This document shows, in pieces, positions 13,213-26,500 of a stretch of 64,000 bases of DNA. A model generated the notes under the pieces. The model was not told the origin of the DNA and did no database searches. It saw nothing but the letters and a program-made list of their open reading frames with translations. The number at the start of each line of letters is the position of its first letter. Positions within the stretch are counted from its first letter, which is position 1. Source of the DNA: Phaffia rhodozyma (taxonomy: Eukaryota > Basidiomycota > Tremellomycetes > Cystofilobasidiales > Mrakiaceae); the NCBI GenBank assembly GCA_014706385.1, contig JACGZH010000004.1, positions 1,674,001 to 1,738,000 of the forward strand. The letters are read 5' to 3'. A program made the translations under genes and the position numbers.

Positions 13213-15671
13213 ATGGCCTCATCAAAACAGACCAGGTACAGACGGCCCTTGTTTGTGTTTATCATCTTGCTCGCCATCTTTCTCGTCGGTACCGTCATCG
13301 TGCTTTCCTCGGTCACCTGGTTCTTTGGTGTTCCCAATTGGTCGCTTCTCTCCGAGCGAGACGTTCCCTATGCGCCCGGTGAGGTCTGGAAAGGGTTGGA
13401 TCGGTCGAACGATGGGAACGCCTCTTGGGCAGCAGACAACTGGTCCGGACATGTTCAATTAACCGAGGATTGGACCAGGTTGGAGCACATCAAGCCGTTG
13501 TAGGTGTCCCTTCTTGATTCTTGTTTTCTTTTGCTTCTTTCTTCCTCTCTTTCTTGTTCTGCTGTTCTTCTTCTCTTGTCGTCAACGCTCATGCTCTATT
13601 CATCTTTGATCCTTCGGTCAACAGGGAAGGCGAACGGATCCCTCGAATCATTCATCAAACTTGGATGAACGATGAGTTACCCTTGAAATGGAGGGTCAGT
13701 GCTTTCTTTCCTTCCATGTTCAATCCTTCCGGTCCTTTCTCTATCCTTTCCTCTTCTTCCGGTCCATCATCTCTTCCACCCTCTTCTTCCAGCCACGTCC
13801 TCGTCCTTCTAGCTGTTCCACTCTGCCCTCGTCTCTTTTCAATTCCTTCTTGGTGCTTCCCCAGACTCACCTCGCTTCCACTCTTTCCCCACATTCCCTC
13901 TTGAACCATACAGGACGTCTACAAAGAATGCAGACGAGGTCTCCCAAACTATACCTACCATCTATGGACAGACTCGGCCTCGAGAGCCTTCATCGTTGCC
14001 CACTATCCCTCCTTCCTGGCGACGTTCGACTCGTATCAGTACCCAATCCAGAGAGCAGATGCCATCCGATACTTTGTCCTTTATCACTTTGGTGGTATCT
14101 ACATGGACCTCGATGTCGGCTGCAAACGAGACCTCGGCCCGCTCCTCAAAGGTGATTGGGACGTTGTCCTTGCCAAAACCATCCCTGTAAGTCTGTCCTT
14201 CTCTTCTTTTCCTTTCGACACTCTTTGTTTCTCAAGCTTGCTGACGTCTTTGCCTTCGACCTGGTTCTTGCTTTTCCGTCAGGTCGGTGTCTCCAACGAT
14301 ATCATGCTCTCCTCCAAAAGATCCGCTTTCATGGAGATGACCATCCATGGGCTCATCACATTCAACCATGACTACATCACAAACTACCCTACCGTCATGT
14401 TTTCCACAGGGTAATCATCTTATTTGTTCTCCTTTTTTTCCCTCTGTTGTATGAAAGAGCGCAGTAAAAAAACTTACACGACCCCTCTTCTTTCATCCAG
14501 CCCAATGTTCCTCTCGGCACAGTACTCGCTTTACACTTCGTCCCATCCGTTGAGCCCAGTAAACCCAACGTTGGAGATCAGAGTCATGCCAAAGTCTCTC
14601 TATGGAAAGAACGCCTCTCCTGAAGAAGCTCCACACGCCTTTTTCTCCCACTTTTACGGCTCATCCTGGCACGCCGACGACTCTGGTTTCATCATCTTCC
14701 TTGGCCGTAGAGGCAAGTGGCTCATGCGTCTGGGCGTCCTCGTGGTGACACTCGGTAGCATCTGGCTCATCTGGATGCGTGGCAGAGGAGCCGTCAGAAA
14801 GTCTTCCGGCGGCCTCCGCAGACTAGTCTTCTCTCTCGGCGATACTGCAGCCGGGATGGCCGGGCCTGCTGCCGCCGGTGGAACGTACCAGCTTTTGTCC
14901 TTCCTTCCCTCATCCTCGTCCTCGGATACATCCTCGGCACACACATCGCCGTTGACGTCCCCGACGGTTCCCCTGCCGTCTCCCCTCCTTCCGTTCTCTT
15001 TAGACATGTCCACTCCGTCTTCGACCGCCCATTCGGCCGGTCTTGGCTCTAGACCGTCCAGCCCAACGCCGAGCTCGGCGATCGCACACGCCTTCCGCCG
15101 AGCGGCCAACACATACTCCATCCCCGCCATCTTTTTCTCCACCGTGTCATCCACTTCGTCCCCTTCTGCGCTCGGGTCGAGGAGACCCTCCTTCCAAGGG
15201 CTCCCCACAGTGGCCTCGTCGGCTTCCTACCCTGGCTCATACTCTTCCAGGCGGACCCAGCCCAAACGGGGCGTCCTGTTTTTCCTTCCTGCCTTCTTGA
15301 CACCTGTTCAACAGAGCCAAAGCCCGAGTCCGTACTCGAGTGTTCCTTCCTCCTCCACATCCTCTTCCGCGGCTACACCGAGGACGTCGATGCAGACTTC
15401 ATACCACCAACAGTCCACACTGCACGATCTGGCTGACGGCAACAACAGCAGTAGTAGTACCGCTACCATCACCACCGAGTCTGCTCATTTTCTAGTGCCG
15501 CCATTGTCGGAAAAACAAGAGCCGGGTGAGTTGATCAGAGGAAAGACCCCGCCGCCGTCATACGAGCGGACAGATACGAGGCCTCTAGGTTCCAGAGAGA
15601 AGGCCGTCACAAAACGGGTCGATGACGAGTGGGACGATTGGGCGGAGGAGGATGAAGACCGGACGCCTTAA
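13213..15671 (+). CDS. SUR1: GT32 mannosyltransferase, MIPC synthase catalytic subunit (SUR1/CSG1/CSH1-like)
   Basis: Transfers mannose from GDP-mannose to inositol-phosphorylceramide in the Golgi lumen. Five exons (13213-13499, 13625-13694, 13914-14186, 14283-14410, 14501-15671) join in frame to 642 residues. An N-terminal signal-anchor helix (about residues 13-35) is followed by the GT32 entry motif IPRIIHQTW, then RADAIRYFVLYHFGGIYMD with the DxD metal/sugar-nucleotide motif at residues 184-186, and VMFSTGPMF. A second hydrophobic helix (WLMRLGVLVVTLGSIW) follows the catalytic domain, as in Sur1. The tail of about 300 residues is Ser/Pro/Thr-rich and ends acidic, longer than the yeast protein; topology suggests it is cytosolic. 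The start is the first ATG after an in-frame stop-rich leader (CACCATGG). The partner Csg2 is not in this window. Confidence 0.9.
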
Positions 15672-16798
15672 GGCCTGGGAGACGACTTCCTTTTTTTTTT
15701 AAAAAAATCTCTTTCTCTTTCTTCTCCTCTTTCTTTTTCTTCTTCTGCATCTTTTTTCTGGTTTCGGGCTTAATATTTTCTTTTGCTGCCGCGCTTCATC
15801 TTTTTCTTTTCTAGCATGTTCAATCTACATCTCATAATGCGAGCTTCCTACCTCCATTCGTTCTTCCGTTTCGGTCTCACACCTCCATGTCTGCCTTTCT
15901 TATTACCCTTTTTTTACGTTATGCACTCTTAAGGCATACCTAAATAGGTCAAAAAAATTATCCATACATACACTGTTCACTGATGGAGGAAAAGAACAAG
16001 ATTCTTAACACTCTTTTTACACACTCTTTTCGTCTCGTTTTCATTCTCATTCTCATTGATGATGAAATAGATTTATATCTAGAACACGTTCGTTTCTTTC
16101 TTAAATCAAGATATCTCCTCTTTTTCCTCTTGTGTTCGTTATCTATGGTGCCTTCTTTTCTCTGCCTCTTTCTGTCCTTCAGCTGCTTTTTTTTCTTCTT
16201 CCATGAAAACCTCTGGACGAGCAGCCTCTCCTTCTTCATTTCTCGTTTGATTTTCGATCTTTGATCTTTTTGTCTTTTTTTATTTCCTTCTTGTTCTTTT
16301 TTCTCTTGTCCGGTTTTGCTCCCTGGATAACATGCAAGCAGCGCTCGGCTCGCTCACTAATCTTTTAGGCTTATCGGTCTGGCGATTCAGTAGCTAGCTG
16401 AATTCCGACCGTCACACACAACTGACCGATTATACGTTCACTCGAACGACGTTCCACGGACGCCTCGGCTTTCACCCAGAGTGAACTGATCTCAATTCAG
16501 ATCTTCTCTCCTTTTTCTTGCCGTCCTCTACGATCATCTCTCTGGTCATTTTCAGAAAAGGATCTTAAAGTGAAAATAGGAGAGCGCGCGCGCAGGAGGG
16601 AAGAAAAAAAATAAAAACGATCAGTCTTGGGCTCTTGTCGTTCGTTTCTTGACCTGTTCACTTTTTCTCTTTGTACCTTGTAGAGCGTACGAGTGTCTGG
16701 AAGTCTGAACGTCTTGATGTGTCAATGAAGTTTTTTTTTGTTCATCGACCTCTCTGGAAACACACACACAAACACACACATACACACAGAGCACACAT
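15672..16798. other. Intergenic region between convergent MIPC synthase and WKF-domain genes
   Basis: Contains T-rich 3' UTR sequence (15690-15960), a GC-alternating stretch near 16585, and an AC-rich simple-sequence tract at 16758-16795 just beyond the WKF gene stop. No coding region was recognised. Confidence 0.5.
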
Positions 16799-17884
16799 TC
16801 ATTCAGATAAAGTGACGTTCAAAGCCATCAAGACCAAGTTTGCCCGTTCCTGTCTGGATTCCCTCTCTTTCTTTGTCGTCTCGTCTTCTACTTGTTCCGG
16901 ATCGGTCGGCTCCGGTCCTGGCTCGGCCTCCTCGGCTTCTTCTGCCGTCTGTTCGGCATCTTCTGATGTTGATGTCGACGCGGGAAGTTCTGTCGGAGGA
17001 GGCGAGGCAAGAGTGCGGGCTTGTTGGATGAGATGCTAGCAGTCATCGGTCGACCGGTCCATCCAAGTCAAGTCAGTGACACACACACACACACACGTAT
17101 GTGAACAATTTAGGGTGAGGATAGAATGGGAAAACTCACCTCTCGGCTGCCACCCTTGACTGTCTTCAAATACTCCAACACGGTCTCTAATGATGAATCA
17201 GGAATCTAACCAGGCGAGACAGTCACACACGATGAGCCATTAACAGAAAATTCCAGTTTCCAATCGTCCCTAAATAGTCGGTTCGGCTCTGGTGAACGTC
17301 GCGTACTGAGAGAACACTCACCTCGATGGCGGAAAAGACGTTGCGCATGAGCCAACCTTGTTTGGCTTTAGCAAACTTGAACGCTGGCGTTCCAATCGTC
17401 TTTGCGTATTCAATTGCTGCATCCAACCCAAGCATGAAATATTCAGTCATCTGAATTCGAGTCGTCTCTGAGCCATCTTGACGAGCAAGACAGAGAGAAA
17501 TCGGATGATGGACAGACCTTTGGTGGCCTGAGCGGAGAGGGTAGGTTCAGAAGACGACGTCTCGTCCATGGAAGCTGGTACATCCGAGATATCCAGCTGG
17601 GGAGGAAGTGATGTCGTTGGCTTTTTCTCGTTCTTGTCCTTTTTATCTTTCTTGCTCTTCTTGACCTTCTTGGTCTCGGCTTCGGCCGCGGGAGTCTCCT
17701 CATCCTCCTCGGCCCTGCTCTCAGCTAACGGTTCGGATCCTACCACGGTCACAGTTCCTTCCTGAGACTCTGTCTGTTTGGCCTTCTTGGACTTCTTCTC
17801 CTTAACATTCTCTCCCTCGGTTCTCGATCTCTTGGACTTCTTTGTCTTCTCCAAAGGAGCTGGCTGGCTATCTGTATCCGACAT
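16799..17884 (-). CDS. WKF-domain (C7orf50-like) nucleolar-type protein
   Basis: A conserved eukaryotic family of unknown biochemical role, commonly associated with the nucleolus and ribosome biogenesis. Four exons (17884-17518, 17467-17322, 17205-17140, 17035-16799) join to 271 residues. The N-terminal half is Lys/Glu-rich with runs such as KKSKKDKKDKNEKK. The conserved domain reads FKFAKAKQGWLMRNVFSAIE, then IPDSSLETVLEYLKTVKGGS, matching the WKF pattern (aromatic-Lys-Phe, KxRQxWLL, P-D-x-x-F-x-x-L-L-x-Y-L-x-x-L-x-G). The tail is acidic and Pro-rich. A (CA)n tract lies in intron 3. An upstream in-frame ATG at 18052 would add 56 residues; the Met at 17884 is preferred because it leaves a normal promoter gap to the divergent NEP1 gene. 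Confidence 0.75.
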
Positions 17885-18204
17885 GACCGAGGTAAGAACT
17901 GGTGAGTTATATGGAAGGTCGGGGTGGATACGATCAAGCGTGGGGTGCATAATTTGGAGGGGAACTCCGAGCCTGGCGTCAGGCTGGGAGGATGTTGGAA
18001 AAATAGGCAGAGCGAATTTGAGATTTCCCATTTTCCTCTTTTTTTTGGACATCGAACCACCATCAAACCCGACGGACCGAACGGAAGACCGTCTGTTTCC
18101 TTTTCTTGACTGCTTTCCCAGCCCTGCCTTCTTCGCCCTCGCTCCTTCGTCCTCCCAGACCCATCCGTGCTCGCTTGCGTGTCATCCCATCGAAACCTCT
18201 CATA
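17885..18204. promoter_or_regulatory. Shared divergent promoter, WKF-domain gene / NEP1
   Basis: Only about 320 bp separate the preferred start codons of two head-to-head genes. Both are plausible ribosome-biogenesis genes, so a bidirectional promoter is likely. No specific factor site could be assigned with confidence. Confidence 0.5.
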
Positions 18205-19694
18205 ATGTCAAGCAACCCGACGAAACAGGCGGTGAAATCAAACCTGACCGCCACGGCAACCCCGTTCGTGCCCTCTGGCCGAAACGTCTCTGGGCCATCG
18301 GCCGGAGCAGCGAACAACTCGCTGGCGGACGTTATCATGAAGAACGACACCCAGACGGAGAACGGAGTCAATTCAGACCCGACTCCTTCGTCATCGTCTT
18401 CCTCTGCCAACAACACCAACACCACGGACCGACCGACAAAACCGCTGCCACCACGATCAAACCCGACCATGGTCCCCCAACAGGCCTCGGTTCCGAAGAC
18501 ACCTGTCCAGAAGGAAAATGCTAGACGGCTGATCGTCGTGCTGGAGAGTGCGTGTCTCGAGGTGTACAGGATCTCTGCTGGGAGTGGAGGAAGGGATGGA
18601 AAGGGTGGAAAGGACGCAAAGTACGCGTTGTTGAACTGTGACGACCACCAGGGTATCCTCGCCAAGACTGGGAGAGATATCGCCGACGCCAGGCCAGATA
18701 TCACCCACCAGGTTAGCTCTCATCTCCCTTCCCTGTCGGCTTTCTTTCTGTTCCCAATCTCTTTACCTCAATCTTACATCCCGATATCCGTGGTCTTGGT
18801 TCGCGTATAAACAGTGTTTGCTCACCCTCCTAGATTCGCCGCTCAACAAGGCCGGGCGACTGCAAGTCTACATTCACACCGCAAAAGGTGTCCTCATAGA
18901 AGTCAACCCGCATGTCCGAATTCCTCGTACTTTCAAGCGTTTCTCCGGACTCATGGGTATGTCTCTGGTCAGATTCCCTTGCGGTCTCTTCGTCCATCCA
19001 CTATGCTTATCTATGCTCGCCGTCCTACTCTTCTTCGGTTTCCATAAAACAATAGTCCAACTGTTACACAAACTTTCCATCCGAGGAATGAACGGTTCAG
19101 AAAAGCTTCTTAAAGTCGTCAAGGTGAGCACATCACATACATGTATTCCTCACTCCCTTCTCTGTCCACCTCTGAACTGTTTACTTCGATTTGTACTTTG
19201 TCCGTCCCACAAGAACCCGGTGACCGACCACTTCCCTACCAACACCATCAAATTGACTCTCTCAGGAGACGTGCCCACCGTGAGGTTGTCCAAGTTCTTG
19301 CCGACCCTACCGGAAACGCATAGTATAGCCGTCTTTGTAGGAGCTATGGCTCGAGGGTCAGTCTTCTCTTCTTTCTCTTTTCTTATCCATATATCAGTTC
19401 GTTAAACCTTTTGGGTCTTTTTTTTTTGTCGTAAAACAGAGAGGATAACTTTGCGGACGGCGTGATCGACCAGAAGGTTTCTATCTCAGAGTACTCGCTT
19501 AGTGCCAGTGTGGCTTGTGGAAAGTTCTGCTGTGCCATGGTTCGTCCCACTTTGATTGTTGTGTTCCTTGTGTCGTGAAGAACTGCTGACTGACTTTATG
19601 AACGATTGTTTGCCCCGACTTCCTCTCCTTCTCTTTCTCTTTCTCCCCTGCTGTGCTTTGCGGCCGTTAGGAGGAGATCTGGGATATCATCTAA
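18205..19694 (+). CDS. EMG1: NEP1/EMG1 rRNA pseudouridine N1-methyltransferase (SPOUT)
   Basis: Methylates N1 of the hypermodified pseudouridine of 18S rRNA and is required for 40S subunit assembly in the nucleolus. Six exons (18205-18711, 18815-18956, 19056-19123, 19214-19356, 19440-19539, 19671-19694) join in frame to 327 residues. A low-complexity Ser/Thr/Asn-rich N-terminal extension of about 110 residues precedes the catalytic fold. Diagnostic blocks are [66 protein letters not shown], then [31 protein letters not shown] and the ending EEIWDII. The last exon is only 24 nt. Nep1 usually is about 250 residues, so the extension is unusual; an upstream in-frame ATG at 18106 is less likely. 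It faces the WKF-domain gene across a short divergent promoter. Confidence 0.95.
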
Positions 19695-20554
19695 TTTATT
19701 GACGGATCCCTTTCTCTTTTTCTTGTCATCAGTTCTCTCCCTCTCCTCGCTCCTATCTGTTAAATTCTCAAAATCTAAAAAAACGTCGATACTGATACAT
19801 AGAATCTCCCGACCTTGCCGGCGTCCAATTCCATTTACTGTTTTCTTGTTTCTTGTCAGTCTTATGACATCCGCCCTTCCCCTTGTCAAGAGCGAGGGAA
19901 CGTCTGTTCTTTCCAGCCTTCCTTGCTTCCTCCATCCCTTCCTCCATTCTGAACCATGTCTCCTTGAAAGTACTCTCGATCAATCTTACGTATACGGCCT
20001 TGTCTTCTCCGTCGATCTTCGATCTTCCTCATCCTTCCCTCTCCCGCCTACCCGCTTTTTGTCTTCCTGGTTTCATTGGTTTCTTGGTTTTTCTGAACTC
20101 TTCAACGAGTACACACATACAAACACATGCACACACAAACAAACATATTCTCCTTCCTCCCTTCTCCCTTCCTATTTTACAGTATCGTATTTAGGGATAA
20201 ACAACCCTTCTCTTTTTCTTTCTCGAAACCTATATCTTCTTTGTTCTTGTATAATTCAATGACTCGTTTCTTCGTCTTGATGAACCACTTCACGTTGATA
20301 TCTCTGTCAGGCGCCCTCTCGACTGATGTCTGAATGGAGGACGTCTAGACAAAGGCTGATGTTGAGTTTGGCTAGGAATCTCTCGATTCATTTTTGACTT
20401 AATCTTTATTTTTGAACTTCATGATCATATGGATAAGGGAGACAGACCATGTACCAAAGAGAAGAATACAAGTTGGCAAGATATATTTAAGTAAGTGAGA
20501 AAAAGAAAAGCAGAGAAACGTGGAAAGATTGTCAAGAAATTTCAAAAAGAAAAA
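19695..20554. other. Intergenic region between convergent NEP1 and PRP8
   Basis: About 860 bp of pyrimidine-rich then A-rich sequence, consistent with two 3' UTRs. An AC-rich simple tract lies at 20110-20145. No gene or structured RNA was recognised. Confidence 0.5.
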
Positions 20555-23500
20555 TTAAGCGAAACTGTTCTCCAGATCCGCATCATCATCACCTTCAAGC
20601 TGGGCAAACGACAAGAAGGCGGCCGGTCGATGAATTTCGTCCCAAAAAGGTTTGGGCGTTCCAAGCGAAACCGAATAAGGCATTGTAGGTGAGAACAATT
20701 GAGAAAGTCCGATACCGTAGTTCCAAACGTCTCCAGTGGGGACAAGAGTGGAACCCAGAATCCTGTCCGAGAGTAACAGCTGCACCCGGTTGGCCATCGA
20801 GGCGGAGAACCCAGTGATGTTCCCACTCAGGTCGGTCTGTTTCCTTCCCCATTCGAATCCGGCAGGAGTGAGCTCCCAAGCGGAGAGAGAGATCGATCCG
20901 GGGGTAAACGATGCAGTCAAACAGATCGAAGTAGGCGCCCATTCAGGGTTGGCCGACATAATCTTTGCCTGAGCGCTCACGTCCAAAGGTCCAAGGTGTT
21001 GAGCCTCGGCAGACTGAGTCTTGCACCAACCAAGAGGCTCCAAACCCTGCAGCAAGAACTCGTGTTGAGGAAGTAGGGTAGGAAGCTCGACAGCAGTATT
21101 GCTTCCTCGCTGGGGCACGTACACAACAGCCTTGATCTCCTTGACCTGGGGGTTGTCGGCAGGACTAGATCCATATAAGTAGCAAGCCACTTGGGTTCGA
21201 AGATCGGCATTGACGATGAACGTTCGAAGAATGTTTTTCGGCATCACAAACGTCAGACTGGCAGCGTCATCCTTAACATCGTCGTTCGAAACGAAAATGT
21301 GCTGAACTCGAAGCGGCAAGTTGGTAGCAGAGATAGCTCGGACTCGCCAGTCAGATTTCGATGAGAACACCTGGTTCTCGTAGTTCGTCGTCGTCACCGT
21401 TTGGATCTCATCTCCGTGGATGTTGGTCGTCTTGGTCTGGATCGAAGTGATCTGAGCCTGAGCCTCGGTCGACTTCTCAATCTCAGCCATCTGCTGTCGC
21501 TGGATGGAAGGAGCGGCGATCTCCATACCCAAGATGATATCTCGGATTTCACTGGCCGTCAAGGAGGCAACGTTGACACTGTTCCTCTTTCCGAAATCGG
21601 TCAAGATCAAATCCTTCAAGGCAACTTCGACCTTCATCCAATCCTCGTCACTAAGAGACGGCCAGATGTGGTGAGTCTCGGTGATAACCGACTTGTCAGG
21701 CCTCAAGATGATCTTTGCCTTCTCGTTGTTGACGTGAAGAGCTCGGAGGATCAAGATCAATCGAGAGAAAGCGGTGTACGAGGAAATAGATTTAAGCCAG
21801 TCATCGTAGAGAGAGAAGAGTACCATTTGAGGTTGGGTAGCTCGCTGGATAGACGAAGAAAGATTGCGTGTCAGTGTTTATGAGTAGGTAACGGAAAGGA
21901 CACATATTCAGTACTTACAAGAATGAGATCTCCGAACTTCTCCATCTTCATCGTCGCTTGGAAAGGAAGCTGAAGCTCACTACCCTTGATGACGATGTTG
22001 GGGAAATCGAGCAAGTGAACCTCGAGAGGATCCAACATACCCTTTCGGGTGACAATGACCTGCTTAGGCTGCTCCTCAACTGGAAGCGATCGAATCAACG
22101 CAGCTACTTCTTCTGCAGTTTTCCATTTGGCTAGCTGTCCGAGACGTTTCTGACCAGCCCAAACGGAGGTATGAATGATCTTCAAGAACAACTGTCCGGT
22201 TCGAGGATTGAAAATGAAGATAGCTCCGTTGATGGGTTTTGTCGTCAAGTTACCCTCAAACGTCTTGTGGATGGTGACTCGGTAAACGTTGGTATCGTCG
22301 ACGAACCAGATGATCTGGTTACTAAACAACTCCGAATAGTTCTGAGAGTTCAGGTAAGGCTCCGTCGGCTCGGACGAGTAGAGCTGAAGACCCTTTCGAA
22401 TTCGCTCTCGAAGAACATAAAGTGCAGGATTGGCCTTCATAATCTTACCCATCGCCTGCTGGATCAAGGGCTTCATTCCAGGGAACCAGTTTCCGTAAGC
22501 TGAGTGCAAGTTGTAGGCCAAATCGATAGCGATCAGGACTCCGGTGGGAGATGGGTAGATCGACATCGAATCGGAAGTGTAGTCGAGGAACTTAGATCGA
22601 GTGTATCGCTCAATATCGTGCGAGTCGAAATCTCCCCATCGGAGCTGAACATCACACCACCACTTGTTAGAGGTCGTACCATCCAATACATCCTTGGTGT
22701 CGGTCAACAAGGAAGGTCGAGAGATGTTCCATTTGTAGGCCGAGAAGAGAAGTATATCTCCAGCAGACGAGTTCATCTTGTAGGACTTTCGGGGATGGAT
22801 CGTCTCTTTCTGAACAGTCTCGATCTGTAAAGCCTCGAGCTCTTGATCGAATACCTGACACAAATCCATGACAACAGATTCATGAATCTTTTGCCACAAA
22901 TGCGCTCGGAAGATCTGGATGAGAGAAATCTTCAAAGTAGGGATCTTTCCCATCATGAAGATTCCAGTCAAATCGAGTTGGACCTGGAAACCGACATAGA
23001 CATTGGCTCTGTTGATAGTAGGACTCCACCAAAGAGTGAATCTTCGGTTGGGAATCTGGTTCAAACCAGAACGCTGGGCGTTTGTGAGCTTTTTGAACTT
23101 CATCGAGTCCTCGAAACCACTGGCCTTCTCCCAGAAGAGACCTTCCCAAGTAGGGAAGTACGTTCCCTTGAACAAAGTGTGCTCAAGGATACTTTCTACT
23201 CCTCCGAGAGCAGCGATCACATCAACTCGGTAGTTATTCAGTTGCCAAAGCTTTCCATCGTGTCGTTGAGAAGTCCACCAGAAAGGATTGTGCTTCAGGA
23301 GCTGGTATTGCTTCCAGTCGGTTCGAACACGCCATCCCTTATCGTAAGCCAAGGTGTGTCGGTCTTTCTGGAAGAGAGTATTGATTCGAGGGATTCCTCG
23401 ATCCCAACTATCCTCCAAATCTTCAAGTGTCAACCTTCGGTTCTGGGCGGCAGCCTCCTTCCTCTTCATCGAGTACTCACTCCAGACTCGAGCAGAGTCC

Positions 23501-26500
23501 AAGAATTCAGCCTCCCAGGGTTGAAGGTATCGGAACAAATTGGGGATAAGCTGATCCTCAGTCGAGGTCATACCAGATCGGAAGTGGGTGATACCGCCAA
23601 CATCCGTCTGCTTGGACCACCGAAGATCGGACTGAGGGATCAATACGTGACCCATGGACAACATACCCAGACCTCCCAACTCCTTCGGGGAATAGAAGAC
23701 CACAGGAGGGAAACGAGAAGGCATCTTGGAATTCAATCCAATCTTAACTCGAGTCTGAATCTTGTTCTCAGCCTTGACCAAAGAATCAAGAAGCTCGTTG
23801 GTATGAACAACGGCCTCTCGGTAGTAGGTCATTAATCCAATGATCGCAGTGTTCCATTTCTGCAATAGAAGAGAAAATATCAATACCAATCTTGTCATAC
23901 GTTTGAATAGAGACGGGAAGAATGAGAAATACTCACGTTGACAATCTTGGAGAAAGTAGTGGAACCAGATGACATGAGAACTTGTCGGATTCGGTTGTTG
24001 AATTGCTGAACACCTTCATCGGAGACCCGAAGGAAAGCCTGAGCAGTTCGCTCCTTCGTCTGCTCGTTGTTCAAGTTCCAAACACTATCTTTGAGGGAGA
24101 AACTCTCGGTAAGCGTTCGGATCTTGGGCAAGATTCGAACTTCGAATCCACACATCGAGAACAAGATCTGAGGGTTATCTTTCGAGTAGACAGAGACAAT
24201 GGAGTCGTCCTTGAGAGCAAACAGATAAACACAATCGTTAGGGAAAGATCTCAAGTATCTTCTTACTTCATTCCAAAGAAGAGTTAACGTACCCAGTTGA
24301 TAGTAGTCAATGACATAGGCAACGAGTTCTTGACGTTCCAAAACACGGCTCGTCCGAGATTTACATCGTGCTTGACAAGTCGCATCCTGCAATCTCGTGG
24401 CCAGCATCTCTTGGTGTTGAACCCAATGACGTTCTCATTATTAGGGTCAGGATTGGCCGAGAGATATCGCTGGATCAAGTCTCGAGATTCATCCGCCTCG
24501 AATCTAAAGAAGATATGAATTCTATCAACGTATCGAGTGTAGAGACGGATGGGGTGTCGAGTCTCGGTGGCCGTGTCTCTAAACTGCAAGAAGTTGTTGG
24601 GAAGCTGAGGAGGACCAGCCATCTCGCTAGCTCGTTGCAAACCAAGAATAAGAAGATCCTACACAAACCCATTGGACATCAAGCCATCGTGGTTAGTCTC
24701 CGCAACACTAATGACATCTCAGAGCTCTGTTTGAGGACTAGTACGTACCAAGACCAAACCGTAATACTGGAAAACGAAAGCGGAGAACTGAAGACCTCGA
24801 ATCATACCGAACGTGTTAACATGAGACATGTCTTTGTACGTCAATACAGGATTGTTCTTGGCAGTGATGTAGTCTGCCAAGTTGTGATCGAGGATCAACC
24901 GCAACAACCTGTTGAGGAGGGTAAGATCCATCTTTTCATACACTTTAGCAAGGACGGTCTCCATCATGACGTTGGCTTGTCCTTCACTTGTCTCCCATAC
25001 ATCGGTCTGTTCAACCAGATACAGAGAAAGCTGGTTAGATATGAATGCTCTCGAGATTGTGAGAGTGAAATGACAAGAAGTCATACCAAGTTGTTGACTC
25101 CTTGAGCCATCTTGTAGACAAGAAGCGGCGGGGGCTCAGTATCAGCAGGCTTGATCCAGGCAGGGAAAAGACCACGCTTGTCGGCCTCAAAGAACAAGAA
25201 CTGATCCAGATAGGCATCGGTAATCTTCTCCACAGGCTCGATATCGTAACAAGGGATCAGCTTGTCATATGTGTCGCTGAGTTTGCACAAACGAAGAACG
25301 TAAGCCCCTAGACTAGATCAAGCTCCGACAGGACAAAAACTTACAAGAACTCGATTCCAGCCTCCTTGAAGGCTCGCTGAGTAAGGAGCAATCGCTTGAT
25401 TCGAGAAAGACACTCGTGTGGGTTATCACTATGGTAGCAAGAAAGACGAGCCATCGATCAGAGAGCATTCTAGTCATTAAGGTTGAGAAGAGAACGACTT
25501 ACTAAGCCTGCTCAATCAAAGCCAATTCCTCTCGTTGAGATGCATTGAGTCGACCTTGAACACTATAGGCCTCCTTCAACTTCTCAAGAGCCAAAACCAA
25601 AAGCTTGGTATCATGCTTATACGAGAGAGGACTAGTTTCAGCAGAATTAGGAAGTAGAATGGTTAGATAAAGGTTGGTCTGCAGATGAAATGTCTGCTAT
25701 TCGATGTGAAGATAAGACTTACGGGAAGGGGATTGGAGCTGTAGTTCCGAGATAAACCATAGCTGATCAGTATCATATCAGGTTCGAACGAGCAGAACGA
25801 AGGGACGTACCGAATTTTCGACTTTCGAGCCAGTGAACGACCGAAGAGTAGATAGCAACAGCCTCTTCACTTGAAATGTAAGGCCCGTCTTTGAGATACG
25901 AGTGTTGTCGTTCTTGCTCAGCCTTAAGATAGAGACGAGTGAGTCGACCCAAGTTCTTCTTGACCCTGTCCTCACACACAAGCAAAAAAAGAAATAATGA
26001 TTGGCGTTGATTCATCTTGACCAAATCGTCCACAGGGCGACCAGAAATGCTTACACAGCCTTGTCGACAGTAGCTCCTCGGCGAATTCGCTCTCGGTTGT
26101 AGTGCGCGACCGAAGTCCACCAATCAGACTTGGACTTGATGTATCGAAGGATGATGTTCTCGATGGCCGTGGGCATTCCAGGAACCTTCCAAGGGATATT
26201 GGCCTTCCACTGTGTTGAAATAGAGATGAATGCGAAACAAGTCAGAACAAAACTGGTACACATTGGCAGGGAGAATAGAGAGAAAAAATACGCACGCATC
26301 GCCAGGCCTCGGACAAGTGCTGCAAGATAGTCTTGGCTTTGTTCTGCTTGATCGACTCGGGCCTAAAAGAAGGGAAAAGAAGGTAAGCAACTGCTGGAAA
26401 GAACGTAGTGGACAGGACCAGAGAGATACTCACATCATATCAAGAATGTCGTGCATGACGGCCGCTCGTAATTCAAGATCAAAGTGCTGAGGAAATAAAT

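Noticed and set aside
18106..18204. Earlier NEP1 start at 18106
   Set aside because: It would add 33 residues of Pro/Arg-rich sequence unlike the family and further crowd the divergent promoter; the Met at 18205 is preferred.
20736..24287. Long + strand open frames opposite PRP8
   Set aside because: They are antisense shadows of a highly conserved coding sequence with a codon bias that suppresses stops on the other strand.
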